Assembly (NCBI GenBank): GCA_903904835.1
Contig: CAIVEI010000057.1
Coordinates: forward strand, 1-54,693
Direction of reading: 5' to 3'
DNA: 54,693 bases
DNA from: an uncultured Schlesneria sp.
GTDB taxonomy: Bacteria > Planctomycetota > Planctomycetia > Planctomycetales > Planctomycetaceae
In this document: one piece after another, positions 19,363 through 28,407 of the stretch
Layout of the letters: each line of letters begins with the position of its first letter
Position numbering within the stretch: position 1 is the first letter of the stretch
Made by a program: the position numbers and the translations under genes
Notes under the pieces: model-generated
What the model saw: the letters and a program-made list of their open reading frames with translations, nothing else
Databases searched by the model: none
Told to the model about the DNA's origin: nothing

Positions 19363-20337
19363 TTAGAAATCGCTGACAACATGACCGTCGGCGGCACCCG
19401 CGAGGTACTGTTTAAAAAGCACGCCATCGATGTTGATCGAGATCGCTCGTACAGCCCCATCACCCATCGCGAAGTGAACCAGTCCGTCGTGGGCTGACGA
19501 GAATCGATACCAGGCCGGGGTACTGCTCAACCCATAGCCGGTCACCATCATCCCAGATCCGATCCACGTATGTGCGTAGTTGAGTGTCTTTGGGTTTGTC
19601 GAAACCGGATCACCGACAGCTTCTCCAAACAACAACGTATTTGATGTTCCATCGAGGAAGTCTCCAAATCGATTCGGATGCCTCTTCAAGAAGGCTCCCT
19701 TGTAAAGGTCAAACCCGGTGATGTCTGCAAAGTAGCCAGCGACCCCAAGATAATTGGTCGGAGCAACAGGATCCCAACCACTGGCAACGGACCCGATACG
19801 TGCCTCGATGGTCCCGGTTGTTCCATTCAAGTATTCGTTGATGCGGGTAAAAAATCCTGACTGAGCAAGCGTGGCATTTGTGGAAGGACAAAGAAACCCA
19901 GGCACAGTCTTCAGCGAGGCATTGTAGCAACCACTCACGTTAAACCAGGGGTTTTGTCCATACAACGTCACGTTGATCTGATCTTGCTCAAGTGTCGCGT
20001 AGAGTGGAGCTTGATCCATGAATGGAAGCAGAAATACCAATGGGCTGGCGTAGGACTGATTCCCGCCAGCGGTAATCGAAATCGCGGTCTGGGGTCCGAG
20101 GTATCCTGATGGCATCGTGCCATTCGTGCTTTCGAAATTGTGGGCCGCAAGAGCCATTTGCTTCAGATTATTTTTGCATTGCGTTCGGCGAGCGGCTTCG
20201 CGCGCCTGTTGCACAGCAGGCAGCAACAACGCGATCAGTACCGCGATGATCGCGATGACGACCAACAATTCAATCAATGTGAATCCTGCTCGCGACAATT
20301 CCGCGCGATGGGACTTACCAGGGGCTAAACGCTTCAT
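19363..20337 (-). CDS. DUF1559 prepilin-like protein
   Basis: About 324 residues from the ATG at 20337, which has an AAAGGA ribosome binding site. The N terminus has a type IV prepilin/pseudopilin signal: basic residues, then [19 protein letters not shown] with Gly before Phe as the peptidase site and Glu at +5. It continues with [19 protein letters not shown] and the [20 protein letters not shown] stretch of DUF1559. The C terminus carries [14 protein letters not shown], the usual H-X-G-DG-V family ending. Family members are thought to be pseudopilin-like surface or periplasmic proteins present in dozens of copies per planctomycete genome. It differs clearly from the tandem pair at 45-48 kb. 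Confidence 0.92.
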   Translation of the reverse strand: MKRLAPGKSHRAELSRAGFTLIELLVVIAIIAVLIALLLPAVQQAREAARRTQCKNNLKQMALAAHNFESTNGTMPSGYLGPQTAISITAGGNQSYASPLVFLLPFMDQAPLYATLEQDQINVTLYGQNPWFNVSGCYNASLKTVPGFLCPSTNATLAQSGFFTRINEYLNGTTGTIEARIGSVASGWDPVAPTNYLGVAGYFADITGFDLYKGAFLKRHPNRFGDFLDGTSNTLLFGEAVGDPVSTNPKTLNYAHTWIGSGMMVTGYGLSSTPAWYRFSSAHDGLVHFAMGDGAVRAISINIDGVLFKQYLAGAADGHVVSDF

Positions 20338-20814
20338 AACTCGTCCTTTCATAATCGATGTAAAATACATATCCGAAATAGAAACTTGCTGGATATTTAA
20401 GCAATTTCAAGAAAGATTACGTTTTCGCAATCTACGTTCCGTTCGTGGAAATAATTCAAATACATGAAAGAAACATGAATTCGATTTCGCAGTTTTTCAC
20501 GGCAAATTAAGGTTGTGCGTATTTCCGACGGAAAAGTCTGTTTCGGGAATACGAACATCAATCGAACGATCCGAGGAGGCATGGTCAGACCTGGTTAGTG
20601 TGAAGAACTCATCAAAAATGCATCAATTCTGTGCGACGACTCGCGGCGACCCAAGCTAAAAGCGGGATGCAGTCACGCAGAAAGTACGGGCGACCTTTGA
20701 GCCTGATCTCAGCTTGGAAACGATTTTTTGTTTCAGGTGCGTAGAGTTCGGCTATTTAGTGATGAGCGGATCTCGGCGAATATGGCCCGAAGAATCCAGA
20801 GAGGCGTTGTCTCA

Positions 20815-20991
20815 GGCCAAAGTAGCCATCATCGCCCCGCGTGATGAGCATTGTTCGAGAACCTACCAAATTCCAATCCGCACGTTCTCAAATCAGAAAT
20901 TCAAACGGAATATCTGCCAAGATGCGTTGGCAACATTCGAATCGTTTTCGACGCATGCTCATCACGCGGTGCGATGATGGCTGCTTTGGCC
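20815..20991. repeat. Inverted repeat element with 36-bp arms
   Basis: The arms 20815-20850 (starting GGCCAAAGTAGCCATCATCG) and 20956-20991 (ending GATGGCTGCTTTGGCC) are reverse complements with about two mismatches. Looser complementarity continues inward. The 105-bp core has no open frame of note. The size and arms resemble a small non-autonomous mobile element, or a large regulatory hairpin. No target-site duplication is obvious. Confidence 0.75.
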
Positions 20992-20999
20992 GAAATCCT

Positions 21000-21026
21000 G
21001 AAACTTGACTCGATGAGTCAAGTTTC
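21000..21026. repeat. Perfect 12-bp stem hairpin
   Basis: GAAACTTGACTC and GAGTCAAGTTTC are exact reverse complements separated by GAT. No T tract follows on the plus strand, so it is not a standard terminator. It lies between the 36-bp-arm palindrome and the right copy of the direct repeat. Confidence 0.7.
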
Positions 21027-21030
21027 AAAC

Positions 21031-21210
21031 TCGAAGAAGTCCAAGGATTAACATCTTCGGCTCGTCTGGCATTCCGGAAACCAAAATCTTAACAACGGCG
21101 ATTGAACTTTGACATCTCGTAAATCAACTGAAATCGGATCGATCCCAAATAAGTCATTCGGTGCCGGCTGATCCAAGTAGGTTCTTTGCGTGCCTTAAGA
21201 GGACGGTCAA
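21031..21210 (+). repeat. Diverged direct repeat, right copy (partner 18311-18480)
   Basis: Begins CGAAGAAGTCCAAGGATTAA and shares the ordered blocks GAAACC, CGATTGAACTTTGACATC, ATCGGATCG, GGCTGATCC and TGCCTTAAGAGG with the left copy. It also has the GAACTTTGACATC motif found at the ends of the GAAC arrays. Confidence 0.6.
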
Positions 21211-21303
21211 GTCTTCGATGGTGAGATGTTTTATTGAGATTGTTTCTTGGCTGTTTCAGTGAGCCTTAAATACTTGCCCCCTGCGGCAGAAGGCCAATTA
21301 CCT

Positions 21304-22530
21304 CTATTTTACCCCACGAGGCCAAATCGCGGAACCACCCGATTTGAGTGCTTGATTGGCAAGATGAGCTGCGGCGGCGGCTGAGACCCCTGCTTCGATC
21401 GGGGCTGTTGGTGTCTTTCGGCTTCTCAGGCAATCGACCCAATTGGTCAAGTGGACCAGTTCCCCATCAGGTTTATCATAGAAATCAGCACCGCGTGGTC
21501 CAGTCCCCAGAATCCATTCGGATGCTTCGACTTTGGATTTGCGTTCTGGAATAACTTGGTAACCGCCTCGATCAACGTGGATTGAAGCTTCTGTTCCCTG
21601 AAATTCGATCCGGGCACCGTTTCTCGCATTGGCGAAGGTCCCTTCAAAATGCATCTGAATGTTCCCGGGATAGCTTAGGATTGTTTGCACTGTGTCAGGG
21701 GTTTCCCAGACCCCTTCGCTATGAAAATGTTCTCCGATGCTGACGGCGTGATCGGGGTGGTCGACGTCCAAGACCCAATGTGCGACGTCGATCCAATGGA
21801 CCATCAGGTCGGTGAAGATGCCGCCGCCAAAATCCCAGAACCAGCGCCAGTTCATCATGCGATACTCGTCGAAGGGCTGATCCTTGGCGTTACCGCAGAA
21901 CTTTTTCCAATCGACACCGCTGAAATCGAGCTTGGGGACGTTCCGACGAACTCGGTCGGCGTTACGATTCCAGCTCATATGAACTTTGACAACCTTGCCG
22001 ATATGTCCCGCCTGGATCAGCTCGCGGGCTTTGACGATGTGAGGCATCGATCGCTGTTGAGTTCCGACTTGAACGATCCGCTTGTATTTCGTCGAAGCGT
22101 CAAGCAGGGCAGCCCCTTCGGACAGATCGTGAGTTAACGGCTTTTCAACGTAGACATCTTTGCCTGCGGCGCAAGCAGCCAACGTCATCGGGGCATGCCA
22201 ATGATCGGGAGTGCCAATAAGGACGGCATCGATTCCCTTGTCTTCAAGAATCGATTGCCAATCTTTTGTGACACTGGCCCTGGCGTCGGCGAGTGGTTTG
22301 GCCTGTCCAATCGAATGATCGAAGATGTCGCAGATCGAGGTGATTTTGACGCCGGGGATGTTTTTGAGAACTTCCATCAGCTTTCGGCATCGGCCTCCGA
22401 CTCCAATACAGCCAATCTGGATTACTTCGTTGGCCGCAAATGCTCGGGCCGGTGATAACACGGTGGCCGCAGTGACGAGACCAGCCGCTTGAAGAAATTC
22501 TCGACGACTTTTACTGAGTGATATTGGCAT
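21304..22530 (-). CDS. Gfo/Idh/MocA family oxidoreductase, Tat-exported
   Basis: 408 residues; the start has an AAAGGA ribosome binding site. A twin-arginine signal (SRREFLQAAGLVTAATVL) precedes the Rossmann fold: IQIGCIGVGGRCRKLMEVL as the nucleotide-binding loop, then IDAVLIGTPDHWHAPMTLAA and the family motif DVYVEKPLTHD with the catalytic-region Lys. The C-terminal alpha/beta domain includes NWRWFWDFGGGIFTDLMVHWID, typical of planctomycete members. Relatives use NAD(P) to oxidise or reduce sugars and inositols, and exported ones carry tightly bound cofactor like glucose-fructose oxidoreductase. The substrate cannot be told. It stands alone, 87 bp downstream of the CDGSH gene on the same strand. 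Confidence 0.93.
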   Translation of the reverse strand: MPISLSKSRREFLQAAGLVTAATVLSPARAFAANEVIQIGCIGVGGRCRKLMEVLKNIPGVKITSICDIFDHSIGQAKPLADARASVTKDWQSILEDKGIDAVLIGTPDHWHAPMTLAACAAGKDVYVEKPLTHDLSEGAALLDASTKYKRIVQVGTQQRSMPHIVKARELIQAGHIGKVVKVHMSWNRNADRVRRNVPKLDFSGVDWKKFCGNAKDQPFDEYRMMNWRWFWDFGGGIFTDLMVHWIDVAHWVLDVDHPDHAVSIGEHFHSEGVWETPDTVQTILSYPGNIQMHFEGTFANARNGARIEFQGTEASIHVDRGGYQVIPERKSKVEASEWILGTGPRGADFYDKPDGELVHLTNWVDCLRSRKTPTAPIEAGVSAAAAAHLANQALKSGGSAIWPRGVK

Positions 22531-22617
22531 GATGTCCTTTCGAATTGAGCGAGGTTCGAGGTCAGGGTGAAATTAATCGACTCGATCGGTTGTCTCGTGC
22601 CGTTGACTGGGAACCAT

Positions 22618-22839
22618 TCACTGCGGCGTCGGTTTAGTGACCGTTTCCGCCGCCTGAAACCCGTTCGTTTTGTGTGTTCCGTCACAGAAAGGCCGGCTTT
22701 TTGAAGCTCCGCACCGACATAGCGCGATATTCTCTTTTCCTGTCGTTTCAAATTGATTTCCCAAATGATCGGTGAGCTTAACGATGCCGGTCACCAATAA
22801 TGGCCCATTTTCCCGGGTTTTGATTGTGACTTCTGACAT
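22618..22839 (-). CDS. CDGSH iron-sulfur domain protein
   Basis: 73 residues, with an AGGAG ribosome binding site in front of ATG 22839. The motif CRCGASKSRPFCDGTH gives the three Cys and one His that bind a 2Fe-2S cluster in the CDGSH (mitoNEET-like) family, here with Thr in the Ser position. The N-terminal part (NGPLLVTGIVKLTDHLG) is typical of the small bacterial members. Probably a soluble electron carrier or redox sensor; the partner is unknown. Confidence 0.93.
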   Translation of the reverse strand: MSEVTIKTRENGPLLVTGIVKLTDHLGNQFETTGKENIALCRCGASKSRPFCDGTHKTNGFQAAETVTKPTPQ

Positions 22840-23082
22840 GAATTGCTCCTGCGGTGAATTTAAACGGGTGGGGTTCTTATTGACGAATCGAAGGGAATCG
22901 ATGGATCTTATCTCGTCGACAGTGCGGGTCGAAGGGCTAGGACGACAATTTTTGTCACAATTCGATCTCGTCGTCCGGTGGAAATTCGCATAGATTTGGA
23001 AACTGTCCGCTTCGTCCTGTAAAATTGATATACTCTCGTCGAAGAGACGGGTTAACAGATCTCATAAAGAGGGGGGCTGGAG

Positions 23083-24315
23083 ATGCTTCACCAAAGAATG
23101 TCTCGTTCGGCAATGTGGATCTTGCTGGTCATTGTTTTTATCACGATTGGGCGTCCCGTTAATGCTCAGAAGAAGGACGCTTATCGAGAGGCTCGTCACT
23201 ATCTAGTCTCCGAATATATTGAGCGTGAAGGGATTACGAACCCTCGCGTGTTGGACAGTCTTCGCCAAGTTCCGAGGCACGAATTCGTCACACCGCAATA
23301 TCGTCACGATGCCTATGTTGATACGGCATTACCGATCGGCCATAAGCAAACGATTTCGCCGCCGTTCGTCGTTGCGTACATGACCCAGACGATTGACCCT
23401 CAACCCAACGACCGCGTGCTGGAAATCGGAACCGGTAGCGGTTATCAGGCAGCGATCCTTTCAAATCTTGTCAAAGAAGTCTATTCAATTGAAATCGTTG
23501 AGGCACTTGGAACAACTGCGGCCGAACGTTTGAAACGACTCAAGTATGATAACGTGAAAACGAAGATTGGTGATGGATATCTTGGATGGGAAGAATACGC
23601 TCCGTTTGACAAAATCATCGTGACTTGTTCACCGGAAAACGTTCCAAAACCCTTGATCGAACAACTGAAAGAGGGCGGACGTTTACTCGTCCCGCTGGGT
23701 GAACGATATCAGCAGGTCTTTCATCAGTTTGAGAAAAAAGATGGCAAGCTGGAAGAGAAAAAGTTGATCTCGACACTGTTCGTTCCGATGACTGGAGAAT
23801 CAGAAGAACAGCGTAAAGTGAAGCCAGACCCGCTCCATCCGAAGATCTTGAACGGGAGTTTCGAATCTGATCAAAACAATGATGGATACGCGGATCACTG
23901 GCACTATCAACGCTTAACCACCCTCCTGGAAGAAGGTGCCCAAGAGGGGAAACGCTGCATCCTGTTCGAAGCAACTGAACCTGGTCGACTTGCACAAGGA
24001 TTACAGGCCGCGGCGATTGATGGATCGAAAATCGGGTCGTTGCAGGTCCGAGTCCAGTATAAGACTGAAGACGTGAAAAGCGGGCGTGAAGAGCACGAGA
24101 TCGCTTCGATCCGATTTCATTTCTACGATGAAAATCGACGGGCAATCGATAACCCTCTCATCGGCCCGTGGACCGGAACGCATGAATGGTCTCGGGCAAC
24201 AAAAACCATCAACGTACCGTCGAAGGCTCGTGAGATGATCGTCCGAATCGGACTGAACGGTGCGACGGGAAAGCTTTGGTTAGATGATCTCGTCATCACT
24301 CCAAGGCCTCGATGA
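23083..24315 (+). CDS. pcm: Exported protein-L-isoaspartate O-methyltransferase with C-terminal beta domain
   Basis: 410 residues. A signal peptide (RSAMWILLVIVFITIGRPVNAQ) starts it; ATG 23098 is an alternative start. The PCMT domain spans about 30-240: PRHEFVTPQYRHDAYVD, KQTISPPFVVAYMTQ (substrate-binding region), and the SAM-binding motif VLEIGTGSGYQAAIL, then IGDGYLGWEEYAPFDKIIV. This enzyme methylates isoaspartyl residues to start protein repair. Residues about 260-410 form a beta-rich domain (LNGSFESDQNNDGYADHWHY, MIVRIGLNGATGKLWLDDLVI) like a carbohydrate-binding module. A periplasmic repair enzyme needs a SAM supply outside the cytoplasm, so either the signal acts as a membrane anchor or the role differs. 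A gap of only 23 bp separates it from the methyltransferase gene. Confidence 0.9.
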   Translation: MLHQRMSRSAMWILLVIVFITIGRPVNAQKKDAYREARHYLVSEYIEREGITNPRVLDSLRQVPRHEFVTPQYRHDAYVDTALPIGHKQTISPPFVVAYMTQTIDPQPNDRVLEIGTGSGYQAAILSNLVKEVYSIEIVEALGTTAAERLKRLKYDNVKTKIGDGYLGWEEYAPFDKIIVTCSPENVPKPLIEQLKEGGRLLVPLGERYQQVFHQFEKKDGKLEEKKLISTLFVPMTGESEEQRKVKPDPLHPKILNGSFESDQNNDGYADHWHYQRLTTLLEEGAQEGKRCILFEATEPGRLAQGLQAAAIDGSKIGSLQVRVQYKTEDVKSGREEHEIASIRFHFYDENRRAIDNPLIGPWTGTHEWSRATKTINVPSKAREMIVRIGLNGATGKLWLDDLVITPRPR

Positions 24316-24338
24316 CGTTGATTTCTGCGAGTCGTTAA

Positions 24339-26666
24339 GTGGACAAATCGCTACGGAATTGGTGCAAAGACTCTTTAGCGTTGTGTCGCGTCCAACCGCT
24401 TGTTGACGGCACTACGGATCAATACATTGAAACCGAACGAAGGGTTAATGCGGCTGCATTTGCGAAGTTTTCGATGTTGCGCGGGATCGGTATTCGTGCA
24501 ACCGTTGCTGGATCAGATCGAGAGATTGATTCAATCTGGGCTTCCGACGAGCACCTCTCTCGACCGTGCCCATTGACTGCAGGATCGCCGGTAGAAATCC
24601 TCGGCGAAATCCACGAGTTTCTTGTGTCATTACGAACACCGCCGTCGATGGGGGGAGTTAAACCAGACACAAAAGTACGCGCCGCGAATGGGGTATTTTA
24701 TACGCCAAAATACATCGTCGATGAGATAGTTCAAAAAACAGTCGGTACGCGCCTGACAAAGACGAACCAGGCTCAAGTGGAACAAATCACAATCCTCGAT
24801 CCTGCGGCCGGTTGCGGGGCGTTCCTTGTTGCAGCGTATCGAACATTGTTGGATTGGCATCTGGACTGGCTGACTTCACAACTGCCTGTGAAGAATACGA
24901 GCAGTGTCGTCTTGACACAAGATGGCTGGAAACTGACATACGGTCGATGTCAAAGCATTCTCGCCAACCAATTGTTCGGTGTCGATCTTGATCCCATTGC
25001 GGTTGAAGTGCTGCGACGCACGCTATGGTTGATCATGTTCGAATCAGCCGCCCCGGAGAGTCGACCTGACCCGTCATCCTTGAGTTGGGACCACTTGATC
25101 TCCAACTTCAAAACAGGTCATTCCCTGGTCGGATTTTCGTTCGCAGATGTTCAAGTTTCAAATGATTGCTCTGCACCTGTTAGCAGAGAAGTTCAAGAGT
25201 TTGATTGGCGGCATGAATTTCGCCAAGTATTCGAGCAGGGCGGATTTGATTTAGTCATCGGCAATCCACCGTATCGGCGAGAGCGAGACTTCAAGAAGGA
25301 ACTCGACATAATTGCCGAGACCCCTTTTGGCAGAAGGTATCGGTCTGCTCGAATGGACTTATGGTACTACTTTGTACATCGCGGCATCGAACTGTTGAAA
25401 CATGGCGGAACACTCTCGTTCATCACTAATTCTTACTGGATAAATGGAAAAGGATCAGACCGGCTGATCGCCACATTGCGAGACGATGTCCATTTGGATG
25501 AACTGTATTTGCTTCGAAATCAGCCGGTATTTTCAGGAGTTTCCGGTCAACACGTCATTCTGCGGCTGACAAAGTCGAACAGTGATCTTGGTACGCGAAT
25601 TAAGGTCGTTCCTCGAAAACTCGCTACTTCTGCGGAGCCATTTCTGACGGGTAACGCGCAGGTCAATGAATTCGTCAAAACGAAGGAACAATTGTACTGC
25701 GATGGCCGACTCAACGTACTGCCGCCGCTAAACGGATTGCTCGATAAATTGGAGGGAAATCCGCAACTTTCCGCGTTCGGAGCGGTTCGCCAAGGGATTG
25801 CCGAGAACCCAGCGACAATCAATCGCCGGACATTGGAACGCTTCCGCAGCCATGAAGAGGCAGCGCGTTGGGTTGTCGGAGAAGGTGTCTTTTCATTGCA
25901 GCATGTAGAAGTGGTCCGACTTCGACTTACGCCTGAAGAAAACCAACTCTTACGACCGTACCATGACCTTTGTGATCTGGATCGTTATTGGTCCGCATCG
26001 TGTCCGTCACGACAATTGATCTTTTCAACACGGCAGACGTGTCCAGAGATTGATCCACTGCCTCAACTTCGCAAGCATCTTGAACGATTTCGGCCAATCC
26101 TGGAGGTGCGGCGCGAAACAGTTCAAGGAAGCAACTGCTGGTGGCATTTGCATTGGCCACGCGACAATCGAATTTGGCAGTCAAACAAGCTGATCGTTCT
26201 TCAAATGGCAGTTCGCCCGAGCGCAGTTCCGATATTGAGACCTTCGTATGTTCCTTTTAGCACGAATGTTTTCGTCCCTGCGGCAGAGACCCGGGAAGAT
26301 TTAAGATATTTTTGTGGCCTGCTCAACTCGAAAGTCCTCTGGGCCTGGTTTGAGAATCACGCGAAACGTCGTGGAGTTGGGCTGGAAGTGAATGGACGGA
26401 CACTCGAACGAGCCCCGATTCGCCGGATCAATTTTGCCAACGTGAAAGACGTCACGAGACACGACAAACTGGTTGAATTGGTGGATTTACGGATCGAGCT
26501 GTCGTCAACTTCAACGAGCAAGCGTAATCTTGATGCGTACGAGAGTAATCTGAAGATTGCCGATGTCGAGTCAAGCATTGACTCTCTCGTCGCCGAGCTT
26601 TATGGACTCAACTCCACCGAGATTGAGTCCGTAAATGAGACGACTAGTGAGAATTCGGTTGAATGA
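24339..26666 (+). CDS. Solitary Eco57I/TaqI-type N6-adenine DNA methyltransferase
   Basis: 775 residues with a GTG start 23 bp after the pcm stop. The methyltransferase core has NGVFYTPKYIVDEIV (about 118-131), SAM motif I as DPAAGCGAFL (154-163, normally DPACGSG), GVDLDPIAVEVLRRTLW (214-230) and the catalytic NPPY at 309-312. The C-terminal half looks like a TaqI-type target-recognition region ending in LRYFCGLLNSKVLWAWFENH. It would methylate adenine at a specific DNA site. The 115 residues before the core are too short for, and show no, PD-(D/E)XK nuclease domain, and no restriction or defence gene is adjacent. It therefore looks like an orphan methylase or the remnant of a type IIG system. 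Confidence 0.88.
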   Translation: MDKSLRNWCKDSLALCRVQPLVDGTTDQYIETERRVNAAAFAKFSMLRGIGIRATVAGSDREIDSIWASDEHLSRPCPLTAGSPVEILGEIHEFLVSLRTPPSMGGVKPDTKVRAANGVFYTPKYIVDEIVQKTVGTRLTKTNQAQVEQITILDPAAGCGAFLVAAYRTLLDWHLDWLTSQLPVKNTSSVVLTQDGWKLTYGRCQSILANQLFGVDLDPIAVEVLRRTLWLIMFESAAPESRPDPSSLSWDHLISNFKTGHSLVGFSFADVQVSNDCSAPVSREVQEFDWRHEFRQVFEQGGFDLVIGNPPYRRERDFKKELDIIAETPFGRRYRSARMDLWYYFVHRGIELLKHGGTLSFITNSYWINGKGSDRLIATLRDDVHLDELYLLRNQPVFSGVSGQHVILRLTKSNSDLGTRIKVVPRKLATSAEPFLTGNAQVNEFVKTKEQLYCDGRLNVLPPLNGLLDKLEGNPQLSAFGAVRQGIAENPATINRRTLERFRSHEEAARWVVGEGVFSLQHVEVVRLRLTPEENQLLRPYHDLCDLDRYWSASCPSRQLIFSTRQTCPEIDPLPQLRKHLERFRPILEVRRETVQGSNCWWHLHWPRDNRIWQSNKLIVLQMAVRPSAVPILRPSYVPFSTNVFVPAAETREDLRYFCGLLNSKVLWAWFENHAKRRGVGLEVNGRTLERAPIRRINFANVKDVTRHDKLVELVDLRIELSSTSTSKRNLDAYESNLKIADVESSIDSLVAELYGLNSTEIESVNETTSENSVE

Positions 26667-26728
26667 ACAACGCCTGTGAGTTTATGGCGACGCGACACGG
26701 AGATATATGCGGCGGGTCAAAAAATGCA

Positions 26729-26762
26729 AGCAGCCCGACCGCTTAAAGGCGGTCGGGCTGCT
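26729..26762. terminator. Bidirectional terminator hairpin
   Basis: A perfect 14-bp stem (AGCAGCCCGACCGC and its complement, loop TTAAAG) between two convergent genes. On the minus strand it is followed shortly by TTTTTT, so it is a standard intrinsic terminator for the gene at 26821-27894; on the plus strand the T tract is poor. Confidence 0.85.
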
Positions 26763-26820
26763 GGTTCGGCGGCGGGCCGGGTCGCTCCGCCACGAATCAA
26801 TCTCGTTTGTATTCCGTGAA

Positions 26821-27894
26821 TTAGTTTCGCTGAGGCGTAATAATGGTTTGACTCGTTTGTTCAATGGGTCGATCAGCGTTCGGTCGCGTCGAACTTTCTG
26901 CTGAACCGAGGCCATTCGCTTGCGAACTCCAGTTTCGAAACGGAGACAATGCTTCATCTGGCGAGAAAGCGTGGAGTGAATTGGCGTTCGCAAACCGTCG
27001 CCGAGCTTCGCCACAACTGCGAGCAGCGACTTCGATGAACTCTTGTTTTCGTTGTTTCGAGATGCCTTCCAGTTTATTTCCAGTCTGCTCGACCCATCCG
27101 GGGTGTTTCACCATTGCCTGTGACATCAAATGGACGAACAGCGTCATTTGCTTGAAATTTCGATCCGCAATGCTGTGGCTGACTGGAGCGATCACTCGGG
27201 CAGCGGCTTCAATCGCTTGCGACGGAAACTCGACGTACACCTCTCCAGAATGAGTTCCGATGATCCGCCCATCCTGCTCTTTTGCAAACGACGTCTGAAC
27301 TCGCATCAACGAGCGGGCGATAATTGGCTTCGGCAACAACGGACTTTTGAAGGCTCCGTCGCAATGAATCATTGTGTCGGTTGGCGTGTGAACGAGCAGT
27401 TCCAAGTCGCCTACCGACCCGTCACCTGCATCCGCGTGATACTGGTTTGGTCCCGATTCGTGGAGTTGAAATTGAGAGATATCCATGGCTCGCCATGTTG
27501 AGACCGCGACATCTGGGTTTCTCAAGAAATATTCATAAACCGCTGGGTCGCATTCAAACGAGATCGTTGGCAGCTTGCGGAACATCCCAAGATTCTTGAG
27601 AACCGCCTGTGATTTTTGTTGACCCTCCGGCGAGAGTCTCTCGAGTCCAAGTTCGGCGATGGACTGTTTGCGCACGGTCGTCGTTGAACTGCCAGGTTTG
27701 ATGATTGTCAGTCCGGGGTATTGAGTCAGTTCTTCATGATCAGTTTCGCGAACAGCGGCTCGGTTACTTACCTGTGCCAACCCCTCGGTTGATTCTGGTT
27801 CTTCGGCGGCATTGAGCAGTGCCGCTGAGAGACAAACCGTTGCGCCAATTGATAACGTGCGCAACCATCTCCCTCGCAGGAACGAGTTTGGCAT
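26821..27894 (-). CDS. Secreted protein of unknown function
   Basis: 357 residues. The N terminus is a signal peptide (LRTLSIGATVCLSAALLNAAEE). No catalytic domain is recognised. The central part (ISFECDPAVYEYFLRNPDVAVSTWRAMDISQF, then a beta-rich stretch) and IAPVSHSIADRNFKQMTLFVHLMSQAM have the feel of a conserved planctomycete family, but I cannot name it. The C-terminal 50 residues are Ser/Pro/Gln-rich and probably disordered. It is monocistronic with its own terminator downstream. Confidence 0.75.
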   Translation of the reverse strand: MPNSFLRGRWLRTLSIGATVCLSAALLNAAEEPESTEGLAQVSNRAAVRETDHEELTQYPGLTIIKPGSSTTTVRKQSIAELGLERLSPEGQQKSQAVLKNLGMFRKLPTISFECDPAVYEYFLRNPDVAVSTWRAMDISQFQLHESGPNQYHADAGDGSVGDLELLVHTPTDTMIHCDGAFKSPLLPKPIIARSLMRVQTSFAKEQDGRIIGTHSGEVYVEFPSQAIEAAARVIAPVSHSIADRNFKQMTLFVHLMSQAMVKHPGWVEQTGNKLEGISKQRKQEFIEVAARSCGEARRRFANANSLHAFSPDEALSPFRNWSSQANGLGSAESSTRPNADRPIEQTSQTIITPQRN

Positions 27895-28407
27895 TCCGTG
27901 ATTCCCCCTGTGTCCAATCGTGACGAAGCCAATTGGCTTTCGTCGGCACCCTGGCGTCCGGCATCAGTGTCGGCCGCGATTCATGACCCAGCCAGAAAGC
28001 CTTCGAGTGATTTCCGATCGCATCGAAGAAGGTTGAGTGCAGGATTCATCGGCATATTCGATACGACCCCGATAGACATAATAATTTCTCATGAACATCT
28101 ATTTTTCATGGGGTTTCAAGCGTGTTGTCGGGGCCGTCAGTCATGAGCCAAACCTCTCGTGAATGCGTTGTTTTCCGATTGCCGAAGGACGATCGTCGAC
28201 AAAGTCAACGTAGCTTGCCATTTGGAACGAGGTACGTTGCGATCGCCGGACACGCTGAACAGCCTCCCTTAAAGAAAGGCAAGAAGGATGGTTTCAGGCG
28301 GGCCTTCAGTCTCATGTCTCGTATCGGACCGTGCCATTGCCATCAAAAGACAATAAACCCTATACAATGACACTGGCCGACGATGTCGAACCACCAAAGG
28401 ACATACG
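27895..28407. other. Intergenic region between divergent genes
   Basis: About 510 bp with promoters in both directions. A plus-strand frame of about 75 codons (28144-28370) is basic, without a recognisable domain, and overlaps the likely promoter of the downstream gene, so I do not call it. Confidence 0.4.
28337..28366 (+). promoter_or_regulatory. Possible sigma70-type promoter for pncC
   Basis: TTGCCA at 28337-28342 and TATACA at 28361-28366 are 18 bp apart, about 40 bp before the ATG at 28408. Sequence match only. Confidence 0.4.

Larger units (their letters stand above)
20338..21303. other. Intergenic region with large palindrome
   Basis: About 970 bp upstream of the DUF1559 gene and downstream of the Gfo/Idh/MocA gene. 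No gene is supported. It contains the 20815-20991 inverted repeat, a perfect 12-bp hairpin at 21000-21026, and the right copy of the 170-bp direct repeat. Confidence 0.55.

Noticed and set aside
28144-28370. Basic plus-strand frame of about 75 codons before pncC
   Set aside because: No recognisable domain and it overlaps the likely pncC promoter.
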